Notes: generated by a model from the letters alone, not told the origin. A stretch of 64,000 nt of DNA from Prolixibacteraceae bacterium (GCA_019856515.1 CP082230.1:930001-994000), one strand, 5' to 3'; positions 12,294 through 22,059 are shown, counted from the stretch's first letter. Numbers and translations: made by a program.

Positions 12294-15200
12294 TTATGAC
12301 AATAATTGCTCTATTTCCTCTTTGCTCTCAAAAGGAGAAGCTTCGGCGATTACTCTTTTCATCAATGCAACAATTTGGCTATCGCCTGTTGCAACAAACT
12401 CTTTTATTTCAGGACTAAAATATTTGTATCGTTCCTCTAGATTATGGGCGATACAAGATGCAGCATCCCACTGTATCTTTTGATTCTGATTATTAAATAA
12501 GACGAGTAATTTGGGCGTCAACTCCACTTTATCACGCATGTGGGTTAACAAGAAAGAGAGCTCGCTAGCTGTAATCTCTTTGAAGTCTACCGTGAAGTCC
12601 AATGATTCATATAGATCCATTAGCTGTTTGCCATATTCACAGTCTTCGCTCCAATCATTCTGGGCCGCCTTGTGGTGGTAATGGGTTAAGAATTTTACTA
12701 CAAAGGATGTTTCAAAACCAAGCTCTTCGAGTAGACTACAGAAGTCATCGATCACCTCTTCATCAGATTGTCTTTCCCATGTACGGTAATAGTCATCTAA
12801 TCGATTCATATAGCCCATACGTCCAAACATGTACAATGCACGATGGCGCAGCACTTCCGACTCGTCCCATATCACATCATCGATAGTTGAAGGGATATAA
12901 TCATGAACACGAGGTAGTATATTCTCTTCTATTATATCAAACGATTCATCTTCATATAGGTAATCCTTTATCATCTGTTTAAAAGAGGCAAGTTCTTTGG
13001 CCACAGCCTCTTTTTTTTCATCTGAACGTGCCCAATCAGGTGTTTCATAATTAATGATACGACGGGTAAATTCAATCAGTGCTTGTTCGAATTTATCACC
13101 CTTCAACTGCAGGTACTCCTCACTAGGATTTACTTGATTTACATTCTCGAGGAATAGCTCTATTGTATCTGCATCAAGGTAGTCGAGGGCTAATTTGACC
13201 GCTTTTTTACGTGACTTTTCGAAAGAGAGGGCAAAACTAGAGGTCTCTTCAAAACTATCGGCATAGGCATAGTCGTTAACATGTGACATATAAGTTGCAT
13301 AAGCAGTGCTTCTATCCTCTTCATCTTGGGACAATGCATGCTTATTTTCGTATATTTCCCATGCAGTAATATATGATTTCGGTACTTTGACCTTCTCTAG
13401 CTTATCGATAAACTCCACAATATCAAGAGAGGTGTAGTCGCGATGGAAATAACGAGAGGATACAAATGACTTAAATATTTCATGAATGGCTTTCACCGGA
13501 GCCAAAGAGATAAAGAGATGTAATAGACGGATGTAAACACTACTCATTGCACCAGGAAATGCATCATAGCTATATAGACATGTAGCGAGTAATAGACCAA
13601 AGTTATCCCTTTTGAACACAGAGATATGTAGTTGCTTTTGACCCTCTTTTTTTCCGGCTGCAACACTCTTATAGAGCTCAAAGATAACACTATCACTAAC
13701 TGGTTTGGATTGGTTCTTAGCTTCTCTCCTCAACGTTTCGAAGATCTCTTTCTCTTCAGGATTTAGGCTCTCAGGACCACCTTTCATCAGTTTGATCATT
13801 ATCTCACGTGGAGGTGGTGGAGGCATCTTTGGACCTTCGCAATGGCTATGGATCATCTCGATAAGACGATCTTTCTCACTACGCTCAATATCATACGATT
13901 TAAAGCCTTCCTCTAACATTGCTTTATCGAAGACTTTCCAAAAATTATCTTTGAAATAAGAGATTAATGGACGCAACTCTTCTGGTGCGCTTAATCCCCC
14001 CTCTTTCATACAGATATAAGCTATCGATATTAATTCGGTAGCAGTAGGCTGAGTTACATCGTTCTCATAATCAAATGCACTACGAAGGATTTCATTATCA
14101 ATATCAGTACGGTTTGTATGTCTTAAATCATGAAGGATTCGCAACCAAGGCTCTTCGGAATGCTTGTATAAGCGATAGATACGCTCCAAATTCTCTGTTG
14201 GAAGGGCATCAGCGTGGATTGGATTGATATAGGCAACAAGGTTTTGAAGATAACTCTTGTAATCCGTTATTCGAATATACCGTTTATCGAAATCGGCATG
14301 CGATAACATCTTATATTCATTACAGACACTATGGATAACGTACTCATTATATGCACGACAACCATTAAGGTGGAAGATGACATCCAAGAGACGTAGACAT
14401 TGGGATATTCCTGAAGGGTCTTCGCCGTTGACCAAATATTGCATTCCTTCGATATGAGCATCTTCATTATAGTATGTTTCAAAGAAGAGGTGGATCATCT
14501 CATCAAATTCACTTCCGTAATACTCCACGCGAGAGTATAGAGACAGGTTCTTTCTCTTACAGAATTGAAGGAGAGAGGATGGCTCAATCGTTTGAAGCAC
14601 TTCAGGATTGGCTCCCGTTTCGACATAGCGTAACATATCTTCGCCATTATCAAATCCTTTGAGTAGAAATTCCCTATTTTGATTATCTATATCGTTCTCA
14701 TAGTCATGCATGATCTCCTCTTCATCATTGTGACGATCGCGAAAGAAAAGATCCTTCTTACTGAACTGCGACATCACTTGATCCACCTCTTTGCTAAATC
14801 CCCAGAATAGGCTCTCGAAAGTGGTTTCTCCACAAGGTGTGTTACCTTTTTCATCTCCTGGATAGAAACCAAATAGGTTCTCAATATACCAATCGCCTAA
14901 TCTTGTAGTACCTCCCAACTCATTCATGTGAGGAGGTGTTGATTTGATATGTTGAATAAACTCTTTCATCAGCAACTTGAAATCCTTTGGATTGGCTTTA
15001 CAGTGTTCCCAGAGTAATGAAGTCTCCATTTCCGCTTCGTAATCCTCTTGAAAAGCGAGCAAATGAACTTGGTTATCGTTATAACAGTTAGCGATCGCTT
15101 TCAACACATATGGATTACTATAGCCAAGCTCTCCCACAAAATATTGCAGTTGTTGAAATGAGTTTTCAGCATGTTCGTCATCCCAATAGGGAATGATATA

Positions 15201-15668
15201 TTGAGCAATGAGATAGATATATTGATTATCGTTTAGTGCCAATGTAAATAGGATATGCAGTCCAAAAGTGTGGTATTCATCAATCCACAAATCCGAGGTA
15301 TTATTCAACTCTACAGATAGTGCCACTATCTCTTTGGCAATGGTTACGACGAGTGCTTTTAACTCAGGGTACTTTACTGCGGCTTCAAACAATATCGTCT
15401 CAGAAAAACGAATATAATCAAACCTAGGAGTCTCATGGTTAAAGCTATACTCCCCCATGTTCATTACCAACTGCATTCGTGGTCGATTCTCTATATCTTC
15501 ATAATGGAAAGGGACTCCATGGTCATTAACAAATAGAGAAGGATATTTATCACACTCCCCTAGTTTAAACGCTCTATCTTTGGTCAGTTGATAGAAATAA
15601 TTTAACGCTTTTTTAATCGATGACGGATCAGAAAGGTTAACGGTCTGTTTTATAAATTCTTTCAGCAT
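12294..15668 (-). CDS. Large cytosolic protein of unknown function (1124 residues)
   Basis: I do not recognise this protein. It has no signal peptide or membrane helix and is rich in acidic and aromatic residues, so it should be cytosolic. Most of it looks helical, with runs of paired helices that suggest alpha-solenoid (HEAT/TPR-like) packing; a HEAT-like pair is visible near residues 1060-1115 (LLVLFNNQNQKIQWDAASCI). A proline-rich break (GPKMPPPPPREIMIKLMKGG) at about 620-640 separates two halves. No catalytic motif or nucleotide-binding loop is apparent. Its gene is transcribed alone, about 440 bases downstream of the three-gene operon on the same strand, with hairpins after it. A scaffold or regulatory role is possible but not shown. 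Confidence 0.75.
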   Translation of the reverse strand: MLKEFIKQTVNLSDPSSIKKALNYFYQLTKDRAFKLGECDKYPSLFVNDHGVPFHYEDIENRPRMQLVMNMGEYSFNHETPRFDYIRFSETILFEAAVKYPELKALVVTIAKEIVALSVELNNTSDLWIDEYHTFGLHILFTLALNDNQYIYLIAQYIIPYWDDEHAENSFQQLQYFVGELGYSNPYVLKAIANCYNDNQVHLLAFQEDYEAEMETSLLWEHCKANPKDFKLLMKEFIQHIKSTPPHMNELGGTTRLGDWYIENLFGFYPGDEKGNTPCGETTFESLFWGFSKEVDQVMSQFSKKDLFFRDRHNDEEEIMHDYENDIDNQNREFLLKGFDNGEDMLRYVETGANPEVLQTIEPSSLLQFCKRKNLSLYSRVEYYGSEFDEMIHLFFETYYNEDAHIEGMQYLVNGEDPSGISQCLRLLDVIFHLNGCRAYNEYVIHSVCNEYKMLSHADFDKRYIRITDYKSYLQNLVAYINPIHADALPTENLERIYRLYKHSEEPWLRILHDLRHTNRTDIDNEILRSAFDYENDVTQPTATELISIAYICMKEGGLSAPEELRPLISYFKDNFWKVFDKAMLEEGFKSYDIERSEKDRLIEMIHSHCEGPKMPPPPPREIMIKLMKGGPESLNPEEKEIFETLRREAKNQSKPVSDSVIFELYKSVAAGKKEGQKQLHISVFKRDNFGLLLATCLYSYDAFPGAMSSVYIRLLHLFISLAPVKAIHEIFKSFVSSRYFHRDYTSLDIVEFIDKLEKVKVPKSYITAWEIYENKHALSQDEEDRSTAYATYMSHVNDYAYADSFEETSSFALSFEKSRKKAVKLALDYLDADTIELFLENVNQVNPSEEYLQLKGDKFEQALIEFTRRIINYETPDWARSDEKKEAVAKELASFKQMIKDYLYEDESFDIIEENILPRVHDYIPSTIDDVIWDESEVLRHRALYMFGRMGYMNRLDDYYRTWERQSDEEVIDDFCSLLEELGFETSFVVKFLTHYHHKAAQNDWSEDCEYGKQLMDLYESLDFTVDFKEITASELSFLLTHMRDKVELTPKLLVLFNNQNQKIQWDAASCIAHNLEERYKYFSPEIKEFVATGDSQIVALMKRVIAEASPFESKEEIEQLLS

Positions 15669-16056
15669 TAATTATGAAATTTTTATCGGTGTACTTTATG
15701 TCTCAAGATGACACAAAGCCCCATAAGGGACTTTATTAATAGATGTAAATTTAATAAAGTTAGAATATAAAAAAAGTCATAACCAAGACGAATCCCCTAT
15801 CAAATGGGGTTGTCGAGATATAATTTAGACTGTGATACATCTTTAACACGACAATTATGTTCTATATAGACCATAATAGTTTCAAAACAGAACTATTGCA
15901 ACAAGAATTATTTATCATTCATAAGAATATTCTATAAGAAATAAAATTAATCTAATTTAAGACAGGGTCTCCGTCGTCCATTCATTGTTCCTCTCGTTAT
16001 TACTGTAGAGTACTCCAACCAATAACTCCTGTTCCAAAGGTGTAATATTATTATCA
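15669..16056. other. Gene-free stretch with a possible coding relic
   Basis: No intact gene is seen. On the minus strand a short frame of about 34 codons (15957 to about 16055) reads NITPLEQELLVGVLYSNNER and on to a stop, which looks protein-like but has an upstream in-frame stop. It could be the tail of a lost gene or chance. The rest is AT-rich and featureless. Confidence 0.4.
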
Positions 16057-16092
16057 AAGGTATTTCAAAGAGATCGGATTCTTTGAAATACC
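16057..16092 (-). terminator. Terminator hairpin of the three-gene operon
   Basis: A perfect 13-base-pair stem (16059-16071 with 16080-16092) lies 16 bases beyond the stop at 16109. On the minus strand it is followed by TTTGATAATAATATT, a weak U-rich tail. Confidence 0.6.
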
Positions 16093-16108
16093 CTTTCGCA
16101 GTAACAGA

Positions 16109-16576
16109 CTATATCTCAATCAATGCATCTGGATCATCAATAGCACGATCTAGAGCTTCCAACTCTTTCTCAAATGGATTAGACATTGCAATCTGTGTAC
16201 TACTCTTTAATCCTTCGGCAACCAATGCAATATTATTATCTTCGAGGCCTCTATCGATAACATCAAAGCTCTTATCTAAGACCATATTCTGCTGATCATA
16301 CTTTTTCTCTATCTGCACCATATTCTCATGATGACTTGAAAGTATTGAGGTCATTTTCTGTTGATGATCATGATTGTTTTTTTGAGACTTAAGATAATCA
16401 CCTACGTAACCATCAGCTGAACCTACAACTTGATGGGTTGTCTCTTTTACAATTTTCGCACTATGCACGATATCGACCACTCTATCCATATTCTGATGCA
16501 CCGCAACGATCCCACGCTCCGCTTTGTCCACATTCTCCCTATTAAACCACTGTTTTGCGCTATCTAATATCCCCAT
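16109..16576 (-). CDS. Small helical protein, third gene of an unknown operon
   Basis: This 155-residue protein has no signal peptide or membrane helix and is predicted by eye to be mostly helical with coiled-coil tendency (about residues 20-110, many Q, H, K, D at spaced positions). The opening MGILDSAKQWFNRENVDKAE forms an amphipathic helix that could touch a membrane, a feature shared with PspA-like proteins, but no real PspA similarity is seen. The ATG overlaps the stop of the upstream gene by one base (TAATG), so the two are translationally coupled and probably made in fixed ratio. The tail is acidic (ALDRAIDDPDALIE). Function unknown; a partner of the zinc-ribbon protein is the natural inference. 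Confidence 0.7.
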   Translation of the reverse strand: MGILDSAKQWFNRENVDKAERGIVAVHQNMDRVVDIVHSAKIVKETTHQVVGSADGYVGDYLKSQKNNHDHQQKMTSILSSHHENMVQIEKKYDQQNMVLDKSFDVIDRGLEDNNIALVAEGLKSSTQIAMSNPFEKELEALDRAIDDPDALIEI

Positions 16577-17925
16577 TATTGATCTATTTTATTCTTTATA
16601 ATTCTTAATACCTTGGTAAAATCCTTCATTGACATTTTTAGTCCTTGATGACTTTCTAAAGATTCTATAGAAGGTCTATGTGCTTTCTCAAAAGAGAGAT
16701 ACTCTTGATATTCTTGCTCCTCTCGTAAGATATAACGAGACATGCTACGAGGAAATTTCTGTTTTAGAGTTTTCAAACATTGCACATATTTATCACGCGA
16801 TGGAGGATCAATATTTCTTGTTTTCTTCCGCCATACGTATCGAAAACGCATTGAACCAGGGAGAAGCCCCACCCAATGAGATAGCGTAACAGGTGTATTG
16901 AATATCTCTCTTTCTAGTTCCATTCGTTCTAAGCAAACATCAAGTGTTCTACGTCCTGATTTATAGCTTACGTACTCCTCTGACTCAAGCAGTCTTTGAA
17001 ATTGTGGCATCAGTCCATGAACGACACAATAATCTAAAGTAGATCTCTCTTTGGCATAAAGTTTACGATATTTATTTAATTGCTGCATCTGAATCGAAAG
17101 CTTCTCAGCATGGTGGTTCATCTCTAATATCTGTTGGTCCATCTGTTGATCGACCTCTCGTATCTCACTAATTGCATCCATATTTTGTCCGATTGCCTCT
17201 GTAGCAGAACTCACAGCATTCACTAATAAATCAGCAGCTATTTCCACTCCCACCTGGTTCAACTCTTTTCGTGCCTCTTTATCCTCACTGTTCTCATAAA
17301 GGCGAGTTGTTAGTTCCATGGTGCGATGCAAATTACCAGAATCATATGCATTTTCTAGACTCTGGCCCATGGCACCTCCCACCGTATTTGTTAAAGAGAC
17401 AGTAGCAATTTGATCGATTTCACCATAATCCACTTTCTCAAAATCGAGTGGATGCTTATATTGCGAAAGGTCTGTGATCTCTGATAACAGGGCAATATTA
17501 GGATCTTTGACCCTTAATGGCCCATAATATTCTTTCAGAATCATCTTAGCAATATGAGAAAGGGAAAGAGCTACTTGATTTCGTATTGCTGTCGTTTCAA
17601 TATCAAACATCTCTACAGATTCATAAAGATCTCGATAACTTGGAACCATATTTTCCTTAAAAAACCCCACTTTTATTTGCAGGTCGTTCTTCGCTGATGA
17701 AGCCCTAAAGTAAGTTCGATCCAAATTACAACTAGACATCTCATTACTCACGGCTTTATAACTGTTCAATAATGTGTTAGATAGAGTTGGCACCGAAGAC
17801 CCAATATCTTGTTGTTGCGAAATAATCACAGAGTAATTTTGTCTGTATCCACAAGAACAACTGCAAAGGTCGTTTTCATCTTTTTGAAGCGCTTCATGAC
17901 ATCTAGGGCATATAAAATTCTTCAT
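16576..17925 (-). CDS. Zinc-ribbon plus coiled-coil protein, second gene of an unknown operon
   Basis: This 449-residue cytosolic protein starts with a small zinc ribbon: C6 and C9 in ICPRCHE, then C21, C23 and C25 in LCSCSCGY. The rest is long and helical. A segment near residues 175-215 is rich in small residues (TNTVGGAMGQSLENAYDSG), and a strong coiled coil rich in Q and M follows at about 245-290 (REVDQQMDQQILEMNHHAEK). The last 100 residues are basic. No enzyme motif is seen. Zinc ribbons of this type usually bind nucleic acid or other proteins; which applies is unknown. It lies 16 bases after the lipoprotein gene and overlaps the next gene by one base, so the three are one operon. Confidence 0.75.
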   Translation of the reverse strand: MKNFICPRCHEALQKDENDLCSCSCGYRQNYSVIISQQQDIGSSVPTLSNTLLNSYKAVSNEMSSCNLDRTYFRASSAKNDLQIKVGFFKENMVPSYRDLYESVEMFDIETTAIRNQVALSLSHIAKMILKEYYGPLRVKDPNIALLSEITDLSQYKHPLDFEKVDYGEIDQIATVSLTNTVGGAMGQSLENAYDSGNLHRTMELTTRLYENSEDKEARKELNQVGVEIAADLLVNAVSSATEAIGQNMDAISEIREVDQQMDQQILEMNHHAEKLSIQMQQLNKYRKLYAKERSTLDYCVVHGLMPQFQRLLESEEYVSYKSGRRTLDVCLERMELEREIFNTPVTLSHWVGLLPGSMRFRYVWRKKTRNIDPPSRDKYVQCLKTLKQKFPRSMSRYILREEQEYQEYLSFEKAHRPSIESLESHQGLKMSMKDFTKVLRIIKNKIDQ

Positions 17926-17941
17926 TTACTTCGTAATTAGG

Positions 17942-18499
17942 TTAGACTGAAAAAAAGCGAACAATAAAACATACTAAATAGACTAGTATTACTAAAATAG
18001 GATATAGTGAAGTAAAGAGTGATTCACTCCAATCTTCTACATCACAAGTTTGATTGAAATCGCATGTCACTGATTTCTCTAAACTCCGCTTCGATAGGAG
18101 ACTTATCATGATAAAACCGATATAAATTCCGAGTAGAGTTAACAATCCTTGCCATGTATAGACAAAGCCATACATCATTCCTGTAGAGGTTTGCAAAAAA
18201 GACTCCATTCGTTGTCTTTCCGCTTCATTCTCTTTGTAAATGAGCAGTTGATCTAAGGTTTCCACTTTTTGAACAAAGCCCAATGGAGGAGGGAGTGTAT
18301 GGTCTTTATATGCTTCTAGGGTCTCTCTCGAAACACCTAATTGCTGATACTCTTTTACTTCTGAATAATCATCAGTTAAATCATCTAATAATTCTAATGC
18401 CTCTTCTTCCTTTTCGCTCCATTCATAAGTTTTATTGCATGCAACACACAGATGAAAAAGTAAAAAGGTCAACATTGAATAGATAAGCTGTCTTTTCAT
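17942..18499 (-). CDS. Membrane protein with lipoprotein-like N-terminus, first gene of an unknown operon
   Basis: This 185-residue protein begins with a hydrophobic signal ending in a cysteine (LCVAC, C21), which suggests a lipoprotein, although the lipobox is not ideal and it could instead be a signal anchor. An acidic region follows (residues 25-60, KEEEALELLDDLTDDYSEVK) and a proline turn PPPLGF. Two hydrophobic helices lie at about 107-131 and 160-183, separated by a short loop with two cysteines (VTCDFNQTCDVEDW). The layout (acidic exported domain, then a membrane hairpin) is unusual for a lipoprotein. I do not recognise the family. It heads the operon with the zinc-ribbon and small helical proteins. 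Confidence 0.7.
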   Translation of the reverse strand: MKRQLIYSMLTFLLFHLCVACNKTYEWSEKEEEALELLDDLTDDYSEVKEYQQLGVSRETLEAYKDHTLPPPLGFVQKVETLDQLLIYKENEAERQRMESFLQTSTGMMYGFVYTWQGLLTLLGIYIGFIMISLLSKRSLEKSVTCDFNQTCDVEDWSESLFTSLYPILVILVYLVCFIVRFFSV

Positions 18500-19268
18500 A
18501 GTAGTTCATTTTGTTTAGAAACTGGTTGTAGTTGTTGTTCCCAATAATTTGTTCTACAAGATTAATACCCAACTATGCCATAATATGTCGTACTTGGATA
18601 TGGAAATTCAAAAAAATCTATTACTTGTGGGATTATTCCCAAAGGACGATACTATTAACAGGCGTTTTAAGGTCTTATTTTATCAATTCCACAACGTAAT
18701 ACATCTCACACAAGAAAACACTTCACACGTCACGAAATAGCACACAAATGACATCTTGTTAGTTGACAATAGCCACGATGAAGTCTATTTTCAAAAGGGA
18801 GCATAGCAGTTTGACTATTTACACCTTAGTAGAGGTGATATTGAAACATTTATCTAAATATAATTAGCTCAAATATTTAGATACTAGGCATCAAGTTTAC
18901 TCTCAAAATGTTACGAAGATAGAGACATCTCTTGTTTTGTTAATACCCAATCAATTCTTATTCAGCAAGGAGCTAAAGTATCCATAGACTCATTGCTTAC
19001 TTCAATCTTCAGCAATGGTTGAGATATGTATAAAGACGAAATATAATCTCTATGTACACACAATATGATTAAGCTATGAATTCACAGATTACTTTGATTA
19101 AGTATGATCTATTTTTGAGTGGCGTCTAACCCAACACCTGCAACAAGATGTTATTTAAGAGAGATAACACTATTGTTTATCCTTAAAGAAAGCAATATAT
19201 TTAAAGTGATAAACTGTTAACTAAACCATGGAGTCTCAAATAGATAGACTTCTCCAAAGCACAACTAT
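18500..19268. other. Gene-free stretch between divergent genes
   Basis: No supportable gene is seen in these 770 bases. Frames are short and interrupted (the longest, plus 18549-18740, has no leader or family). A TATTTTTG box at 19110-19117 matches the Bacteroidota -7 consensus, but the nearest TTTG lies only 13 bases upstream, so it is a weak promoter candidate for the glycosidase gene. Confidence 0.5.
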
Positions 19269-21872
19269 ATGAACTCATTGAAATGGCCTTTATTGCTAAT
19301 TCTTCTTTTTTACTACATGTCATCACAAGCAAACCATATTGATAAGTGGGCGATATCTTACGAAGAGAGCTGTCCTGAAGCACTCATTGGCAATGGCAAA
19401 GAAGTTTATATCACTGGTCCTTTATCTTTTCATAGAACAGGTAACTCCGACATCAAAGGTATCATACAAATAGATCAAGCGATAGGTTGGAGTAATAATA
19501 AATATAAAAAGGAAGCTCACTTCTACCCGTCAGCTGTAGTTTACAAACTTTCACGTCCCCATTCAAACATCGATATACTATATGCATCTACTCCTGATGA
19601 CCCGTTTGTTATTTATATTCGTTACGCTTCTTCAGACAACCCAGTAACACTAACTGGGACCAAAGAATTTATACCCCAAACCGATACGGTAGGGAACAAC
19701 CTCATTAAAAAATATTCTTCATCAGAAAGGACTCTATCTTTATCATGGGATCAGCTATTGGAAGAAGCCATTAAACCATACACCCAGGATAAAATTGTCC
19801 TTGACTCTCCAAACCAAAGATTAAACAGAGCGATGGCGTTCAACCAATATTTATTAGATCTGGCATACAATGGAGAGTTAATTGTATGCGATATGTTTCG
19901 ATGGAGAGACATTTGGTCGAGAGATCTAGGTTCAGGGTTTGGCATAGGAGCATTAAGGTCTAATGACATAAAAGCCACCTATGATTGTATCCAATACGAT
20001 ATCAAAAGATATGAGAAAAGCCCGCCTAATTATCTTAAGACAACAGAGGATGCCTCACAAGGAGGGAGTGCAGAAGGACTTTCTTTTCTTACACAACTTA
20101 TTTGGCAATACTACCTGGTTACAGGAGAATTAGATTGGTTAGAAGATAGTTATCAAATTTTGAAGCCGTGGGTAGATCAATGGGTTAATCGTGATTATGA
20201 TCAAAATGGACTAATCGTTGATGTTACAGATTGGATGGATCATTCAAGACACTATCTTCTTCCTTATGGTAGTCAAACACTCTATTCTAATGCTTTAATG
20301 GTAAAGTTACTTGAAGATTTTTCCCAAATCTCAGGAGCCATAGGTCACACTACGGATGCTCAACACTACTTGATTTACAGACAACGATTTGTAGATGGTA
20401 TAAATGATAATCTATGGAGTGATCCATTGGGTGCTTATGTCAATCTTGCAATCAATGACCAAAAAGATCTTCGTATTGCATCTGCAGCGAATTCTCTGGC
20501 ATTAATTGCAAAAATACCATCTTCGTCACAAGCAAAAACTATAATCAAAAGTCTTAAACGACACAATTGGAGAAAATCAGGATCTTTAACCATGTCTCCT
20601 AAAATGACACATATTGAGTCAGATCAAAACGAACATATATGGCCTTGGTGGAATGCGATTGAGGCTAAAGCACACTCTCTAAATGGAGACAAACAAGCAG
20701 GAGTACGACTTCTAGAAAACTGTGCGCAAACACTTTCATTTGAGAAATATCCAGGACTAATGGAGGAGTTAATGTATAAAGATGGGGTTTCAGAGGGAGG
20801 CAATGCATTTGCTACTGCTGCGGGATCATTTATTGATGCAGTATATTCGGGACTATTCGGTATTGAAATCATTCAAACAAAGCAATCTCGAATTCGTATT
20901 CTTCCAAATATTCCAACTGAATGGAAAAATACTAGCTTAAAAGTACCAACCACTGATGGCTCTTATACCATTTCACATTATCAAGGACAAACTACTGTTA
21001 CAGTAAATGACTCACAGATAAAAGAGGTAGAGGTTGAAGCAAACACTAAAGTAGTAGGAGCAAAAAAAGTTGTTTATGCGACTCCAGCAACTCCGGTTCT
21101 CCCATCTAGTCAAACCTTCGAGACTCCACAAATCACAAAACGAAAAGCATTTGTATTAGAGGTAAAAGGACTTATTGCTCCTCCCCAAAATGTCAAAGAG
21201 AAAGTTATCACCTTAGAACAGTTGACCCAAATATCTTCACCACAGACATCTGCCTTGATCATCTATGGGAACAAACTACCTTTTACTTCTAAGCAAGGAG
21301 TCGAGACGACCGAATATTTGCAACAGTTCATATCTCAAGGTGGCGCTATCGTATTTTGGGGATGTAGAATGATGTCCAAAGATGTCGAACATCCACAACA
21401 TTACAAATATAAGATGGGACACACTTCAGGAGTCATCTCATGGTACAAAAAAATAGGGTCTGAATGGAAGCCTTATGATTCACAGCTTGATGAAATTATC
21501 GATCAAGAGATCCATGGTGGTACTATTTATTGGGGAAGAGGAGCTTATTTTAATGCATGGGAGTTGCAAAAGGGAGTCTTCGGATTCAAAGCAGATGGTA
21601 TGGGGATATGTATTGGCAAAAAGAATTATCCGACAATTAAAGTCAATGAGGTATTTACTGATTTCGCAGTAAGTAGACCATGGTATTTTATTTCAATGGC
21701 CAATACTCATATTACCCAAAACTTCATGGTAAACAATGATCGGTTACAACTCTCATGTTTCGCCCGTTTGGTCAACTGTAAAAATCATGGAGAGATTATT
21801 TTAATTGGGGAATCTATATCAGACACTTTTGGACAGAAGAAAATTGCCAAAATGCTTAAATACAAATTCTAA
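19269..21872 (+). CDS. Secreted six-hairpin glycosidase with a C-terminal GATase-like domain
   Basis: This 867-residue protein has a signal peptide (1-20, MNSLKWPLLLILLFYYMSSQ). Residues about 170-560 show the pattern of an (alpha/alpha)6 barrel glycosidase of the glucoamylase/GDE/GH63-like clan: DMFRWRDIWSRDLGSGFG near residue 217, the acidic pair region GLIVDVTDWMDHSRHYLLPY near 318-335, and EGGNAFATAAGSFIDAVYSG near 515. A beta-rich linker domain follows (GSYTISHYQGQTTVTVNDSQ, about 570-600). The last 240 residues look like a class I glutamine-amidotransferase-like or ThuA-like fold, with LIIYGNKLPF and FISQGGAIVFWGCRM, joined to a jelly-roll-like end. The sugar specificity and exact GH family are not settled. 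It probably trims alpha-linked glycans outside the cytoplasm. Confidence 0.75.
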   Translation: MNSLKWPLLLILLFYYMSSQANHIDKWAISYEESCPEALIGNGKEVYITGPLSFHRTGNSDIKGIIQIDQAIGWSNNKYKKEAHFYPSAVVYKLSRPHSNIDILYASTPDDPFVIYIRYASSDNPVTLTGTKEFIPQTDTVGNNLIKKYSSSERTLSLSWDQLLEEAIKPYTQDKIVLDSPNQRLNRAMAFNQYLLDLAYNGELIVCDMFRWRDIWSRDLGSGFGIGALRSNDIKATYDCIQYDIKRYEKSPPNYLKTTEDASQGGSAEGLSFLTQLIWQYYLVTGELDWLEDSYQILKPWVDQWVNRDYDQNGLIVDVTDWMDHSRHYLLPYGSQTLYSNALMVKLLEDFSQISGAIGHTTDAQHYLIYRQRFVDGINDNLWSDPLGAYVNLAINDQKDLRIASAANSLALIAKIPSSSQAKTIIKSLKRHNWRKSGSLTMSPKMTHIESDQNEHIWPWWNAIEAKAHSLNGDKQAGVRLLENCAQTLSFEKYPGLMEELMYKDGVSEGGNAFATAAGSFIDAVYSGLFGIEIIQTKQSRIRILPNIPTEWKNTSLKVPTTDGSYTISHYQGQTTVTVNDSQIKEVEVEANTKVVGAKKVVYATPATPVLPSSQTFETPQITKRKAFVLEVKGLIAPPQNVKEKVITLEQLTQISSPQTSALIIYGNKLPFTSKQGVETTEYLQQFISQGGAIVFWGCRMMSKDVEHPQHYKYKMGHTSGVISWYKKIGSEWKPYDSQLDEIIDQEIHGGTIYWGRGAYFNAWELQKGVFGFKADGMGICIGKKNYPTIKVNEVFTDFAVSRPWYFISMANTHITQNFMVNNDRLQLSCFARLVNCKNHGEIILIGESISDTFGQKKIAKMLKYKF

Positions 21873-21888
21873 TTACGATTACAATCGT

Positions 21889-21923
21889 AAGAGTAGACAT
21901 ATCCATGTAGTCTACTCTTTTTT
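21889..21923 (+). terminator. Intrinsic terminator of the glycosidase gene
   Basis: A 10-base-pair stem (21889-21898 with 21910-21919) followed by a T run, 17 bases after the stop codon. Confidence 0.85.
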
Positions 21924-21925
21924 AA

Positions 21926-21963
21926 CAAAAAAAGAGACTGCTGAATTATATCATGCAGTCTCT
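21926..21963 (-). terminator. Terminator facing the barrel-protein gene
   Basis: A 9-base-pair stem (21933-21941 with 21955-21963) is flanked on its low-coordinate side by a run of A, which reads as a U-tract on the minus strand. It is about 100 bases beyond the stop of the gene at 22060-22776. Confidence 0.7.
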
Positions 21964-22059
21964 AGCTGTGTTCTTAGCAATGGGGACATACACCTTAAAG
22001 TGATATGCTCATCCAATGATAAGGATTGAATCATGCCGTGTAGACATAAGCGGTTATCT

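Noticed and set aside
18549..18740. 63-codon plus-strand frame upstream of the glycosidase
   Set aside because: No coding signal, no family and no ribosome-site context.
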